Part shown: one piece after another, positions 7,262 to 14,972 of the stretch | Numbering within the stretch: the stretch's first letter is position 1 | Layout of the letters: every line of letters begins with the position of its first letter | Assembly: GCA_038046485.1 (NCBI GenBank) | Contig: JBBSWA010000023.1 | Location: 1 to 20,017, forward strand | Direction: 5' to 3' | DNA length: 20,017 nucleotides | DNA from: JBBSWA01 sp038046485 | Lineage (GTDB): Archaea > Nanobdellota > Nanobdellia > Woesearchaeales > SM23-78 | Notes under the pieces: model-generated | Told to the model about the DNA's origin: nothing | Databases searched by the model: none | Seen by the model: the letters and a program-made list of their open reading frames with translations, nothing else | Program-made: the position numbers and the translations under genes

Positions 7262-7687
7262 ATGCGTGTTTTCCTATCTCTTTTATGCTTTGTACTCCTC
7301 TTACCCTTTTCCAATGCTATTACCCTTAAATATTATTATTCTCACCCTAAAATCCCAATGGCTGAAAAAAAAATAGACTATCTTCCTTTACATGAACAGT
7401 CTACCCAATTTAGACCCTCTCCATATATTCCCCGCACGACGATTGACACTCAAAGCGATGTTTTTCGCCTTGTCCAACAACGTATCCAATACCCTTATCA
7501 AACCATTCCCCTTAGCGAAGTCAAACAGGTTCGGGATCACTATCAAACTATTTATCACCCTCTTCAAAAAAGAACACTCTGGCTCAAAAATCTTACTGAC
7601 CTCGATGTGCAAAAACTCCTCATCCGCCCCGATGTACGAAATGCACTGGGATTACCCGCTCTTGCTCCTTTCAAACCAACTATTTAA
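7262..7687 (+). CDS. secreted hypothetical protein, 141 aa
   Basis: The N terminus is a clear signal peptide: MRVF followed by a Leu/Phe-rich core and a likely cleavage site after 'FSNA' (about residue 18). The mature part is rich in Tyr, Pro and Gln ('YYYSHPKIPMAEKK', 'QFRPSPYIPR') with no cysteines and no recognised domain. The start was fixed by a CTATATAAAA box (7231-7240) centred 26 nt before ATG 7262. Reading back to a GTG at 7178 would start inside the mobile element's terminal repeat and add an implausible leader, so it is rejected. An out-of-frame ATG at 7254 is also ignored. The gene sits between the two MITE-like elements and may be lineage-specific. Confidence 0.75.
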   Translation: MRVFLSLLCFVLLLPFSNAITLKYYYSHPKIPMAEKKIDYLPLHEQSTQFRPSPYIPRTTIDTQSDVFRLVQQRIQYPYQTIPLSEVKQVRDHYQTIYHPLQKRTLWLKNLTDLDVQKLLIRPDVRNALGLPALAPFKPTI

Positions 7688-7769
7688 CTTTTTTCGGGTT
7701 GATCAATCATTTTATTCTATAGGTTGTATAGACATAAGGGTTATAAACAACCCTCCCGATTAGAATCTT

Positions 7770-7898
7770 ATGATTGACCTACAGTTTCTTGGCTTTGAAA
7801 AAAAATGCTTTTCCTGTGCATGCCTTTGTGAATCGGGAGAATCCTTTTGCTCTTCTTGCGGTGAAAACCTCAAACAACGCACTGCTCACTACCGCTAA
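7770..7898 (+). CDS. 42-aa zinc-ribbon protein
   Basis: This very short frame encodes a protein with a CxxC pair at 13-16 and a second at 27-30 in 'FCSSCGENL', the spacing and FCxxCG ending of small zinc-ribbon domains. Two more cysteines (18 and 20) lie between them. The TTATAAAC box (7741-7748) is centred 26 nt before ATG 7770, exactly the leaderless spacing of the larger genes, which is the best argument that the gene is expressed. The T-rich tract after the stop has been split by the insertion of the second MITE-like element. A role in nucleic-acid or protein binding is possible but not shown by the sequence. Confidence 0.65.
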   Translation: MIDLQFLGFEKKCFSCACLCESGESFCSSCGENLKQRTAHYR

Positions 7899-7910
7899 AC
7901 TTTCTTTTTC

Positions 7911-8072
7911 GGCTCTGTAGAAAGTCTTCTCGCTTCGCTCGAGTAGCAGCTGTTCGCAGCTTAATGTTATAGTTCAAGGTCGACATTCCCCGGATGGACA
8001 CCCCCTTGTCGACAACTTGTACTCCAAAAAGACTGCTCACCTGAAGCTGCTACTGCGACTTTCTACAGAGCC
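7911..8072 (-). mobile_element. MITE-like element, copy 2 (162 bp, reverse orientation)
   Basis: Terminal inverted repeats GGCTCTGTAGAAAGTC are perfect over 16 bp (7911-7926 and 8057-8072). The element is directly bounded by an exact 9-bp duplication TTCTTTTTC (7902-7910 and 8073-8081). A second stem, AGTAGCAGCT with AGCTGCTACT (7942-7951/8045-8054), and a third, GTCGACA with TGTCGAC (7979-7985/8007-8013), are nested inside. On the minus strand it shares blocks with copy 1: TTCAGGT then GAGC, GACAAGGGGGT, and CCGGGGAA. It has no coding capacity. The insertion lies in the T-rich tract after the zinc-ribbon gene and ends just before the TATA box of the permease fusion. The exact duplication suggests a more recent insertion than copy 1. 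Confidence 0.9.
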
Positions 8073-8117
8073 TTCTTTTTCACAATATTTTTAAGCCCCA
8101 CTCTGCAGAAATCCTCT

Positions 8118-10028
8118 ATGCCGGATGAGCTCAAAAAAACAAGTGGTTACTGGGGAATCATTGCCCTTACCTTTACTGCTTTAATGGGAACGGGTACGTT
8201 CTTTGGCGCCCAAATTGCAGCGAGTTACTCTGGAAATGCAAGTCTCATTGCGTGGATCTTACTTTCCCTTGTCACGGTTTATGTAGGCGCCTGTTTTGGA
8301 GAACTTGTTGCCATGTTTCCCAAAAGTGGTGGCATTTACGAATTCGCTAAACAAGCTTACGGATCTTTCCCCAGTTTTCTTATCGGTTGGATCAGTTGGC
8401 TAGTTGCTAACATCGGAACGGCCGTTATCATCATTGCTGCCGTCGATTACCTTATCCCTAACCCTGAAAAGGTGCTCCTTAAAATCATTATCTCTATGGG
8501 CATCATTCTACTTTTTAATTTCATCACCTATCGGGGAATTGAGTCTAGCAATTTTTTACTTATCCTTTTTGCAGGCATTACCTTTCTTACTTTAATTAGC
8601 CTTATTATCCCTGGCCTTTTCTACACTCATCTCCTAAATTACGCCCCATTTTTTACCCACCCTTTCAAGAATGTTCTTCTCACCTTCTTTTTCATCTTAG
8701 AAACCTTTTTTGGATGGGAAGCAGCTTCTTTTCTTGCTGAAGAAACTCAAAACCCTGAAAAGGTTATTCCCCGATCCCTTCTTATTGCTTCTGTTTTAGC
8801 GGTTGTCCTCACTACTACTTTGATATTTGTTACCTTGGGTATTATTCCCTGGCAACAACTTCTTACCACGCCCGCTCCTCTTCTCACCCTTGCTGAAATC
8901 ATGTACGGCACCCTAGGCACTAAACTTGTAAACTTTGGTATCTTCCTTACCCTTATCGGATCTGCTTCCGGAGCCATTGTTTCCTCTCCAAGACTCTTAC
9001 GAGCCATGGCCCAAGACAAACTATTTATTGAACAATTTGGGCATCTCCACCCCAAATATGGCACGCCTTACAAAGCGATTTTTTTCCAAACTGTTATCAC
9101 TTTGCTTGTTCTCCTAGGCACCTTCGGAAGATACAAAACCCTTCTTAGCCTTCTTGTTCCCTTAGCCCTTATCATGTATATTTCCATCTTACTTACTATT
9201 CCCATTTTTCGCGTAAAAAAACCAGACTTTCCTAGACCCTTTCGAGTGCCTTTTGGAAAAATCGGCCCTGTCTTAGTCTCCTTAATGTATCTAGGAATTC
9301 TTGTCTCCTGGCTTATCCAAGAACCCTCTGCCTGGCCCCAATTTAGACTTATCCTTACTTTCATCTTCTTTGGCGTTCCCATCTTCATTCTTCTTGCTCT
9401 TTTCTATAATCCTGATTTCCTTGTACGCATGATCAATTCCTTTGCCTTTCTCAATTTATGGCTTGAGCGATTCCTGCTTCCCCCCCATGTACGGAAAAAA
9501 ATACTCGCCTTCTTTCCCAATTATGAAGGAAAAACCATCTTGGAACTTGGAGCAGGCGTCGGAACCCTCACCAAACATCTTGCTGAACAAGTAGGGCCCA
9601 CAGGGAAGATATTCGCGGTTGACCTTGGAGAGCGCAACATCAAGCTTCTTGAAAGGCGCATGAAAAAACATGGCCATAGTCATGTTACTGTGATTCACGA
9701 CCCCCACCTTATTACTCGGGTTCACCCCCTCATTAAAAAAGTAGACATGGTCTTTTCCGTGGGCAACTTAAGCTACGTTCAAGAACCCCAACGCTTCCTT
9801 AAAGATATTGCGCGGGTCATGCCTGAAAATGCTAAGATTTGCTTTGTTGAATATGTAGATTTTTTCTACTTCCTCCCCAATGTAAGCTGGATTAGCAACC
9901 ACCAACATCTCGAGGAGGTTTTTGCCCAAGCCGGGTTTTCCATCCAAATTGAAGTCTACAAAAGTGCTTTCTGGAAGTACTTGTTTATTTATGGGATTAA
10001 AAGCAAAGAGAGGATACCATTTATTTAA
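8118..10028 (+). CDS. APC amino-acid permease fused to a SAM-dependent methyltransferase
   Basis: The 636-aa protein has two parts. Residues 1-430 form an APC-superfamily permease with about twelve membrane segments; 'GIIALTFTALMGTGTFFG' near the N terminus is the usual TM1 substrate-binding region, and 'FPKSGGIYEFAKQAYG' and 'GWEAASFLAEETQNPEKVIPRSL' are hallmark stretches. Residues from about 455 form a soluble class I methyltransferase with motif I LELGAGVG at 475-482, 'IFAVDLGE' as the acidic motif II, and 'VDMVFSVGNLSYV' further on. This half resembles phospholipid methyltransferase-like enzymes, so a lipid or imported amino compound may be the substrate (inference). The frame is continuous and no separate promoter is seen at the junction. 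A TTTTTAAG box (about 8087-8094) lies 26-27 nt before the ATG. The 3' end overlaps the opposing gene by 8 nt. Confidence 0.9.
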   Translation: MPDELKKTSGYWGIIALTFTALMGTGTFFGAQIAASYSGNASLIAWILLSLVTVYVGACFGELVAMFPKSGGIYEFAKQAYGSFPSFLIGWISWLVANIGTAVIIIAAVDYLIPNPEKVLLKIIISMGIILLFNFITYRGIESSNFLLILFAGITFLTLISLIIPGLFYTHLLNYAPFFTHPFKNVLLTFFFILETFFGWEAASFLAEETQNPEKVIPRSLLIASVLAVVLTTTLIFVTLGIIPWQQLLTTPAPLLTLAEIMYGTLGTKLVNFGIFLTLIGSASGAIVSSPRLLRAMAQDKLFIEQFGHLHPKYGTPYKAIFFQTVITLLVLLGTFGRYKTLLSLLVPLALIMYISILLTIPIFRVKKPDFPRPFRVPFGKIGPVLVSLMYLGILVSWLIQEPSAWPQFRLILTFIFFGVPIFILLALFYNPDFLVRMINSFAFLNLWLERFLLPPHVRKKILAFFPNYEGKTILELGAGVGTLTKHLAEQVGPTGKIFAVDLGERNIKLLERRMKKHGHSHVTVIHDPHLITRVHPLIKKVDMVFSVGNLSYVQEPQRFLKDIARVMPENAKICFVEYVDFFYFLPNVSWISNHQHLEEVFAQAGFSIQIEVYKSAFWKYLFIYGIKSKERIPFI

Positions 10029-10278
10029 TCAGCGTTTCTGCATCTTGAGACAAACGAGCAATGTTTTCATCTGCTTTACTAAGTTCGTCCATGTCCAAGT
10101 AATCTTCGATGAGTTGTATTCGTTCTACTACTTTTGGAGTTAAAGCACCTAAAGCAGTTAATGTCATTTTAAGAAGCCTAATCGCTTTTTTCTTTTTATC
10201 TTTATCTTTACCCGCTATTGCAAGGGCTAAGTTTCCACGACCAGCACTAATTGCGTCTTGCCTTGTTTCCTCATCCAT
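10021..10278 (-). CDS. small helical hypothetical protein, 85 aa
   Basis: The protein is soluble, charged and apparently all helical: a Lys-rich stretch 'GKDKDKKKKAIRLL' is followed by long amphipathic helices ending 'MDELSKADENIARLSQDAETLIK'. No family is recognised. An ATTAATATAC element (10301-10310) lies about 27 nt before the ATG on the minus strand. A GAGGTAGAT sequence just before the start looks like an SD but would be upstream of the predicted transcription start. The gene is divergent from the primase (start 10374), sharing a 95-bp promoter region, and its stop overlaps the permease fusion's stop tail-to-tail. Confidence 0.7.
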   Translation of the reverse strand: MDEETRQDAISAGRGNLALAIAGKDKDKKKKAIRLLKMTLTALGALTPKVVERIQLIEDYLDMDELSKADENIARLSQDAETLIK

Positions 10279-10373
10279 TATAGATCTACCTCTGTTTGAA
10301 GTATATTAATGTTTCGTCAAAATCATTTCTTTTATCACGAACCTTTTAAATAACTTAAGTTTACCCTCAATCT

Positions 10374-11768
10374 ATGTACCTCTCGAAAACCCTTAGTTTC
10401 TACAAGCGTTCCGATATCCAAGCCGCTTTAATTGAACAAGCCCAGAACAAGGAAGTAGCTGTAAAGCACTATGACTTTTTCGGACAACGTCCACAAACAT
10501 TGCGATATCCAGAGGATGTGATGGAATACGCCAAGAACAAGGCGACAAGCTTTCATTGTTCGGAAGAACTCTGGCAGAATCCCTTGCAGATTTCTACCAC
10601 CCTACGTAAGGAAGAACTAGACGATATGCGCACAGGATGGGACTTGATTTTAGACATTGACTGTGGCGTCTTTGAATACAGCAAAATCGCTGCTTATTAT
10701 ACCATTGAAGCCTTACGATACTGCAAAGTAGAGAGCGTCACCATTAAATTTTCTGGCAACAAAGGATTCCACATTGCTGTTCCTTTCGAAGCCTTTCCTG
10801 AAACCATCGATGGAAAACCCGTACGAAGCCTTTTTCCTGAAGCTCCTAAACGCATTGCTGAGTACATTAAGTTTCTCATTCACAAGCCAGCGGCAGACAA
10901 AATCCTCCAATTTGAACAACACGACCTAGACCTTATCGCTCGGAAAGCAGGAAAGGCAAAAGAAGAAATCCTGCAAAAAACAAAAGATGCCAAAGGTAAT
11001 CTAGTCACTGGACTAGATATCGAACCATTTCTCGTCATTGACACCATCCTTATTTCTTCTCGTCATCTATACCGCATGCCTTACTCATTCCACGAAAAAA
11101 GTTGGCTCGTTTCTGTTCCCATTGACCCCAACCAGGTCTTATCCTTTGAAAAAGAGCACGCCCAACCTGAAAATGTTGTTGTCAAACATCCTTTTCTTGA
11201 TCGTACAGTTAGACCAGGCAATGCAGAGCAACTCCTCAAAAAGGCGTATGATTACGAACCCAAGATACTCCACGAAAAACAAAAAGAAACTACTTACTCA
11301 GATAGCTATGATTACGTAACCGAAGCAATTCCTATTGAATGCTTTCCCCCTTGTATTCAACTCATCCTTAACGGCCTTGAAGATGGTCGTAAACGAGGAT
11401 TGTTCATTCTTACTAATTTCTTACGCAGCTGTGGCTGGGGATCTGAGCAGATTGAGGCGCTCATCCGAGCGTGGAACCCTAAAAACAGAGAACCCCTAAA
11501 AGAAGTGGACATCCTTGGCCATTTGCGCTATCACCTCGAACGAAAACAAAAAGTGCTCCCCCCCAATTGTGCTAATAAAGCGTACTATGTTGAGATCGGG
11601 GTTTGTAAACCTGACAATCTCTGCGCTCGAATTAAAAATCCTGCACAATATGCCAAGCGAAGGTACCAGATTCAAAAGATGAATAAACCTAAAAAAACTG
11701 TGAAGCCAAAAGCTTCTCAGGTAAATCCTCCTCTAAAACCGGCAAAACATACAGGACTTCCGTCCTGA
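10374..11768 (+). CDS. single-chain archaeal DNA primase (PriS/PriL fusion type)
   Basis: The 464-aa protein makes RNA/DNA primers for replication. The PriS-type catalytic part holds DLILDIDC (90-97; metal-binding D94 and D96), SGNKGFHIAV (127-136) and 'SSRHLYRMPYSFHEK' (228-242). The C-terminal part resembles the iron-sulphur domain of the large subunit: 'FPPCIQLILNGLEDGRKRG' with C327, then C399, C411 and C417 as probable cluster ligands. A similar one-chain primase is known from Nanoarchaeum equitans, which supports a DPANN host. A TTTTAAAT box (10344-10351) is 26 nt before the ATG, with no SD. The last residues form a Lys/Pro-rich tail, and the stop codon lies inside a hairpin (11752-11767), so the tail end may have been rewritten by insertion of the hairpin repeat. 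Confidence 0.9.
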   Translation: MYLSKTLSFYKRSDIQAALIEQAQNKEVAVKHYDFFGQRPQTLRYPEDVMEYAKNKATSFHCSEELWQNPLQISTTLRKEELDDMRTGWDLILDIDCGVFEYSKIAAYYTIEALRYCKVESVTIKFSGNKGFHIAVPFEAFPETIDGKPVRSLFPEAPKRIAEYIKFLIHKPAADKILQFEQHDLDLIARKAGKAKEEILQKTKDAKGNLVTGLDIEPFLVIDTILISSRHLYRMPYSFHEKSWLVSVPIDPNQVLSFEKEHAQPENVVVKHPFLDRTVRPGNAEQLLKKAYDYEPKILHEKQKETTYSDSYDYVTEAIPIECFPPCIQLILNGLEDGRKRGLFILTNFLRSCGWGSEQIEALIRAWNPKNREPLKEVDILGHLRYHLERKQKVLPPNCANKAYYVEIGVCKPDNLCARIKNPAQYAKRRYQIQKMNKPKKTVKPKASQVNPPLKPAKHTGLPS

Positions 11769-11837
11769 AGTTTGATTCTTTCCAGAATCAAACATACAGG
11801 ACTCTCGTCCTGATCTTTGGTCTTTTTGACCAAAGAT
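11752..11837 (+). repeat. array of four stem-loops after the primase
   Basis: Four hairpins follow each other closely. CAGGAC/GTCCTG with loop TTCC is at 11752-11767. GTTTGATTCT/AGAATCAAAC with loop TTCC is at 11770-11793. CAGGAC/GTCCTG with loop TCTC is at 11797-11812. ATCTTTGGTC/GACCAAAGAT with a five-T loop is at 11813-11837. The first and third share an ACATACAGGACT lead-in, so they are repeats. They may act in termination or mRNA 3' stability, or be a small palindromic repeat family. The first contains the primase stop codon. Confidence 0.8.
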
Positions 11838-11866
11838 TTATAAACATCCCTTTCGAATAGAATCCT

Positions 11867-12112
11867 ATGTCCTTCGGCCTTGAGCGACAACCTTTAAATA
11901 CTGCACTTACCTCCTACTCTTTGATTTGTTCTGGGAGTGATGGCGATGCGACAGAATGTCCTCTCAAGATACATACAACAGGAGGATATTCTGAATGTGC
12001 CACAAAGACGAAAACCGTCTTTGGGCCACAAAAATGCGAAACATTTTTGATGGATCAAGAACTGCTTAGATATTTAAAATTGGCAGTTCTTGACACAAGG
12101 AGCCCCCTATGA
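11867..12112 (+). CDS. possible 81-aa ORF, or structured leader of the S-layer gene
   Basis: An ATG lies 26 nt after an ATTTATAAAC box (11835-11844), the leaderless spacing of real genes here, and the frame is open for 81 codons with four cysteines (21, 31, 44, 57). It ends in a 4-nt ATGA overlap with the S-layer start. Against it, the composition is nondescript, no domain is visible, and the DNA is packed with inverted repeats: 11952-11963/11982-11993 (12 bp, one mismatch), 12003-12010/12016-12023 (CAAAGACG/CGTCTTTG), 12030-12036/12042-12048 (AAAAATG/CATTTTT) and 12055-12065/12083-12093. The region may instead be the 5' leader of a highly expressed S-layer mRNA, or both may hold. Confidence in a protein is low. 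Confidence 0.35.
   Translation: MSFGLERQPLNTALTSYSLICSGSDGDATECPLKIHTTGGYSECATKTKTVFGPQKCETFLMDQELLRYLKLAVLDTRSPL
12055..12108 (+). promoter_or_regulatory. S-layer proximal promoter, flanking inverted repeat and SD
   Basis: A TATTTAAAA element (12071-12079) lies in the 17-nt loop between perfect 11-bp arms TCAAGAACTGC (12055-12065) and GCAGTTCTTGA (12083-12093). An AAGGAG Shine-Dalgarno (12097-12102) sits 6 nt before ATG 12109. A palindrome centred on a TATA box suggests a repressor or activator site, or a leader hairpin if transcription begins further upstream at the 11835-11844 box. Confidence 0.5.
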
Positions 12113-14835
12113 AAACCCGTCGATTCGTCAAAAAGATACTGGCACTAGGTGCTAGTCTCCTCGTAGCTTCAACCTCCATTCTTGCCCAAACCTCTCCCGT
12201 AGCTAAACCACTCACCCTTGCTGACTATCCTTCTCCGTTTATCAATCAAGGACAGTTTGACGCCAAGATTGTTGTTGGAAAAAATGCTGCTGCCAGCGAT
12301 GTCATTGGTGCCGTTGATATTGCTGCTAGCCTTCAAGGCCAAGCTGTAGAAGAAATTGACATTCCCCTTCCTTCTGATGTACCTCTAGGAGACGCGTATG
12401 AACTTACCAGTAAAAGTCAGCTTTTTGAATTTCGAGAAGGTATTCGAGATGTATTGCAAGGCGGAACCGTAAGTAGCGATCAGCTCGATAGTCTCAAAAC
12501 AGGCACAATTACTGGTGATCAAGGAAGTTCTCACTACAACCAATATCTTCGGTTTGGAAGTGGTGCGAATGGCAATAGTCTTAGCAATTGGACGCTTTAC
12601 TATGGTCCAAATGATGATCCCAATGAAAAGGTAGGCGATTATTTATTTGTGCCTGAACTTGGCAACCTTGTTGGAGGATTTTCTAACCTCACCCAAAATG
12701 CTCTCTTTGAATACGAACTCGAATTCCAAGATGGTTTACGCAGTACGGTTAAAAGCAGACGAGGTAAACTCACTCTCAAAAGCATTGAACAAAAGGTCTT
12801 TAATATCTTCGGCACTGACTTTTCTCTTGTAGACAGCACTGTTCAAGGCACTACGAATACTACTGATGTAACCTTAAGCTTTATGGGGGGAGACGTTGTC
12901 GATCAAATCCAGCAAGCAGAAACCAAAGTTTATACCATTGATGGAGTTGATTTTGAAATTACGGCACTGTTCATTACTGATCCTAAAAGCGGAGACTTGC
13001 CCACTGTCAAATTTAGTATCAACGGAGAACTCACCCAACAATTAGGAGCCGGAGACGTAGATGTCTTAAGTCAAGGAATCCAGATTGGCGTACAAAGTGT
13101 CTTAACGGGCGGGACTGGGGGCATGGTGACTTTCTTCCTGGGCGTTAACAAAATTGAATTTAGAGACACCAACACAGAAGACGATACTTTCTCTCAAATT
13201 GTGCGCGCAGGTTCAGAGCGCGTCGATGGAGGATGGGTTCGCATTCTAGGTTCTATCATTGAGGGTGGAGCCAATGTTGCTGTTCAAGACGGTCAAGTCT
13301 TTAAGTTTGACAGCATTCAATACCGATTCCTACCCAAGTCCATTCGAGGTACCACCAACATTTACGTTCCCCCTGGACATGGTATTCGAGAATTCCTTGA
13401 CAGACCACAAGGCATGCTCAATACAAACTGGGACATCAAATACGCCGGGTTATACCCCATCAAATCCCAGCCCATCAAAGTAACTTCCCAAGGAGACAAT
13501 GAATACCGCCTCTTCTTTACCAACCAAGAAAACATTCAGTACAATGTACCCCTTGCTGAAGTGGATCAGAATTTAGGGTTGCGATACGGCCGAGGGGGAA
13601 AATCAAGCTTCAGGTTTGTTGAACCATTCGGGTTTACAGGCAATTATACAACTGCGGGGGACAACTTAGACTTAGCTAGTCACTTCCCCATCAACAAAGA
13701 CGATTATTTCCTTATTACCAATGAACCCTCTGGTGCGCGAACTGGCAATGCGGTTAGCAAAGTGTATCAATACAGTAGCATTGACACCAGCAACAAACGC
13801 CTAACCATTACTGACCTAAGTTCAGGATCCCTTACTGTCCCTTATACAGATACTGGCCTTCAAGATTCACTTGTCTTAGGAACTGCAGATCTTATTGTTT
13901 CCGGTGCACGGCACACCTTGTTTATTGCTAACTTTAGTAACTCTTCTGTTTCAAACCCCATCGCCATTGACATTGATGGAGATGGCGTGATCAATGGCCG
14001 TAAAGGACTTATCACTACCTATGGGCGAGCCTCCATTGACATCACTGGTCTTGACTTTACTAATGGCAACTGGGTTAACCAAACCAATATCACTCAAGGG
14101 GCTATCATTGTTAACGTGAGTACGCTTGCTGCAAATATGAATAGTGGGGGACTTCGGGGTGGTGAAAACTTAGAAGTTAACTTAACCACTAAACCAGGCC
14201 TTAACGAAATTACCATGGGTACTGTTACTTACTTTAGAAATGGGGCTAACTACAACCTTCTTCCCAATACAGACTTTAGGCGCTTCAAGCTCTACCGGGG
14301 TAGTGATTTGAAAGATCACTCCACGGCTGCAACTGACTATGGTGCCATTGTAGACCAATACACTCCGGGGAATGATGTTGCTTCCCGATCCATTATTATC
14401 GACTACCCTGTTACTGAGCGTGGCGGACAAGTACTCGTAACTGGCGGACAAAAAAAGAAAACTCTTCAAGCCCAAACCCTTACCACCAAAAAAGTGAATC
14501 CCATTCCTGTCGGATTTTCCCTTTTAGACACCGACGCTCCCCGACTTGGAACACAGAATATGATTGTTATTGGAGGCCCCTGTGCTAACCGCGTTGCCGC
14601 TCAAATTATGGGCAACCCCAAAGATTGTTCGGCTGGGTTTGAAAAAGAAAAAGCAATTCTCAAGCTCGTTCAGACTGGAGATAAATTCGCACTACTCATT
14701 GCTGGATATGACAATACGGAAACCCTTGGTGCGAGCTATGTCATTGCGGAATTTTCTAAGTATGCTCTAGTCGGCAATGAAATGGAAGTTGTTGTAAAAG
14801 ACCTCGACCATGTTGTTGTGACACCGGTACGGTAA
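12109..14835 (+). CDS. S-layer protein
   Basis: The 908-aa protein is the probable main component of the cell-surface lattice. A signal peptide covers residues 1 to about 26 (MKTRRFVKKIL, hydrophobic core, then 'SILA'). 'LADYPSPFINQGQFDAKIVVGKNAAASDVIGAVDIAASLQ' is spread over residues 37-76 and is typical of archaeal S-layer N-terminal regions in methanogens and DPANN lineages. The centre is long, Gly/Thr/Asn-rich and beta in character, with several NxS/T sites that could be glycosylated. The C-terminal block 'NMIVIGGPCANRVAAQIMGN' (from about 818), with Cys825 and Cys840 and then 'ALLIAGYDNTETLGASYVIA', is also typical of the family. ATG 12109 has an AAGGAG SD. T/C-rich sequence after the stop (about 14848-14870) may terminate transcription. 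Confidence 0.9.
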   Translation: MKTRRFVKKILALGASLLVASTSILAQTSPVAKPLTLADYPSPFINQGQFDAKIVVGKNAAASDVIGAVDIAASLQGQAVEEIDIPLPSDVPLGDAYELTSKSQLFEFREGIRDVLQGGTVSSDQLDSLKTGTITGDQGSSHYNQYLRFGSGANGNSLSNWTLYYGPNDDPNEKVGDYLFVPELGNLVGGFSNLTQNALFEYELEFQDGLRSTVKSRRGKLTLKSIEQKVFNIFGTDFSLVDSTVQGTTNTTDVTLSFMGGDVVDQIQQAETKVYTIDGVDFEITALFITDPKSGDLPTVKFSINGELTQQLGAGDVDVLSQGIQIGVQSVLTGGTGGMVTFFLGVNKIEFRDTNTEDDTFSQIVRAGSERVDGGWVRILGSIIEGGANVAVQDGQVFKFDSIQYRFLPKSIRGTTNIYVPPGHGIREFLDRPQGMLNTNWDIKYAGLYPIKSQPIKVTSQGDNEYRLFFTNQENIQYNVPLAEVDQNLGLRYGRGGKSSFRFVEPFGFTGNYTTAGDNLDLASHFPINKDDYFLITNEPSGARTGNAVSKVYQYSSIDTSNKRLTITDLSSGSLTVPYTDTGLQDSLVLGTADLIVSGARHTLFIANFSNSSVSNPIAIDIDGDGVINGRKGLITTYGRASIDITGLDFTNGNWVNQTNITQGAIIVNVSTLAANMNSGGLRGGENLEVNLTTKPGLNEITMGTVTYFRNGANYNLLPNTDFRRFKLYRGSDLKDHSTAATDYGAIVDQYTPGNDVASRSIIIDYPVTERGGQVLVTGGQKKKTLQAQTLTTKKVNPIPVGFSLLDTDAPRLGTQNMIVIGGPCANRVAAQIMGNPKDCSAGFEKEKAILKLVQTGDKFALLIAGYDNTETLGASYVIAEFSKYALVGNEMEVVVKDLDHVVVTPVR

Positions 14836-14972
14836 ACTTCAATCCTCCCTCTTTCTTCTTCCTCCAACCTCGTTTAGAGAACAAGAATTAATACCTGAAA
14901 AATAAAGTAGATCTTCCTTAAAGTGGGCGAAACATAACGATATAACATTGAAATATGAACTTTGTAACTCTT

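Noticed and set aside
11752..11837. CRISPR array
   Set aside because: The hairpins differ in stem sequence, are unevenly spaced and have no repeat-spacer pattern or cas genes nearby.
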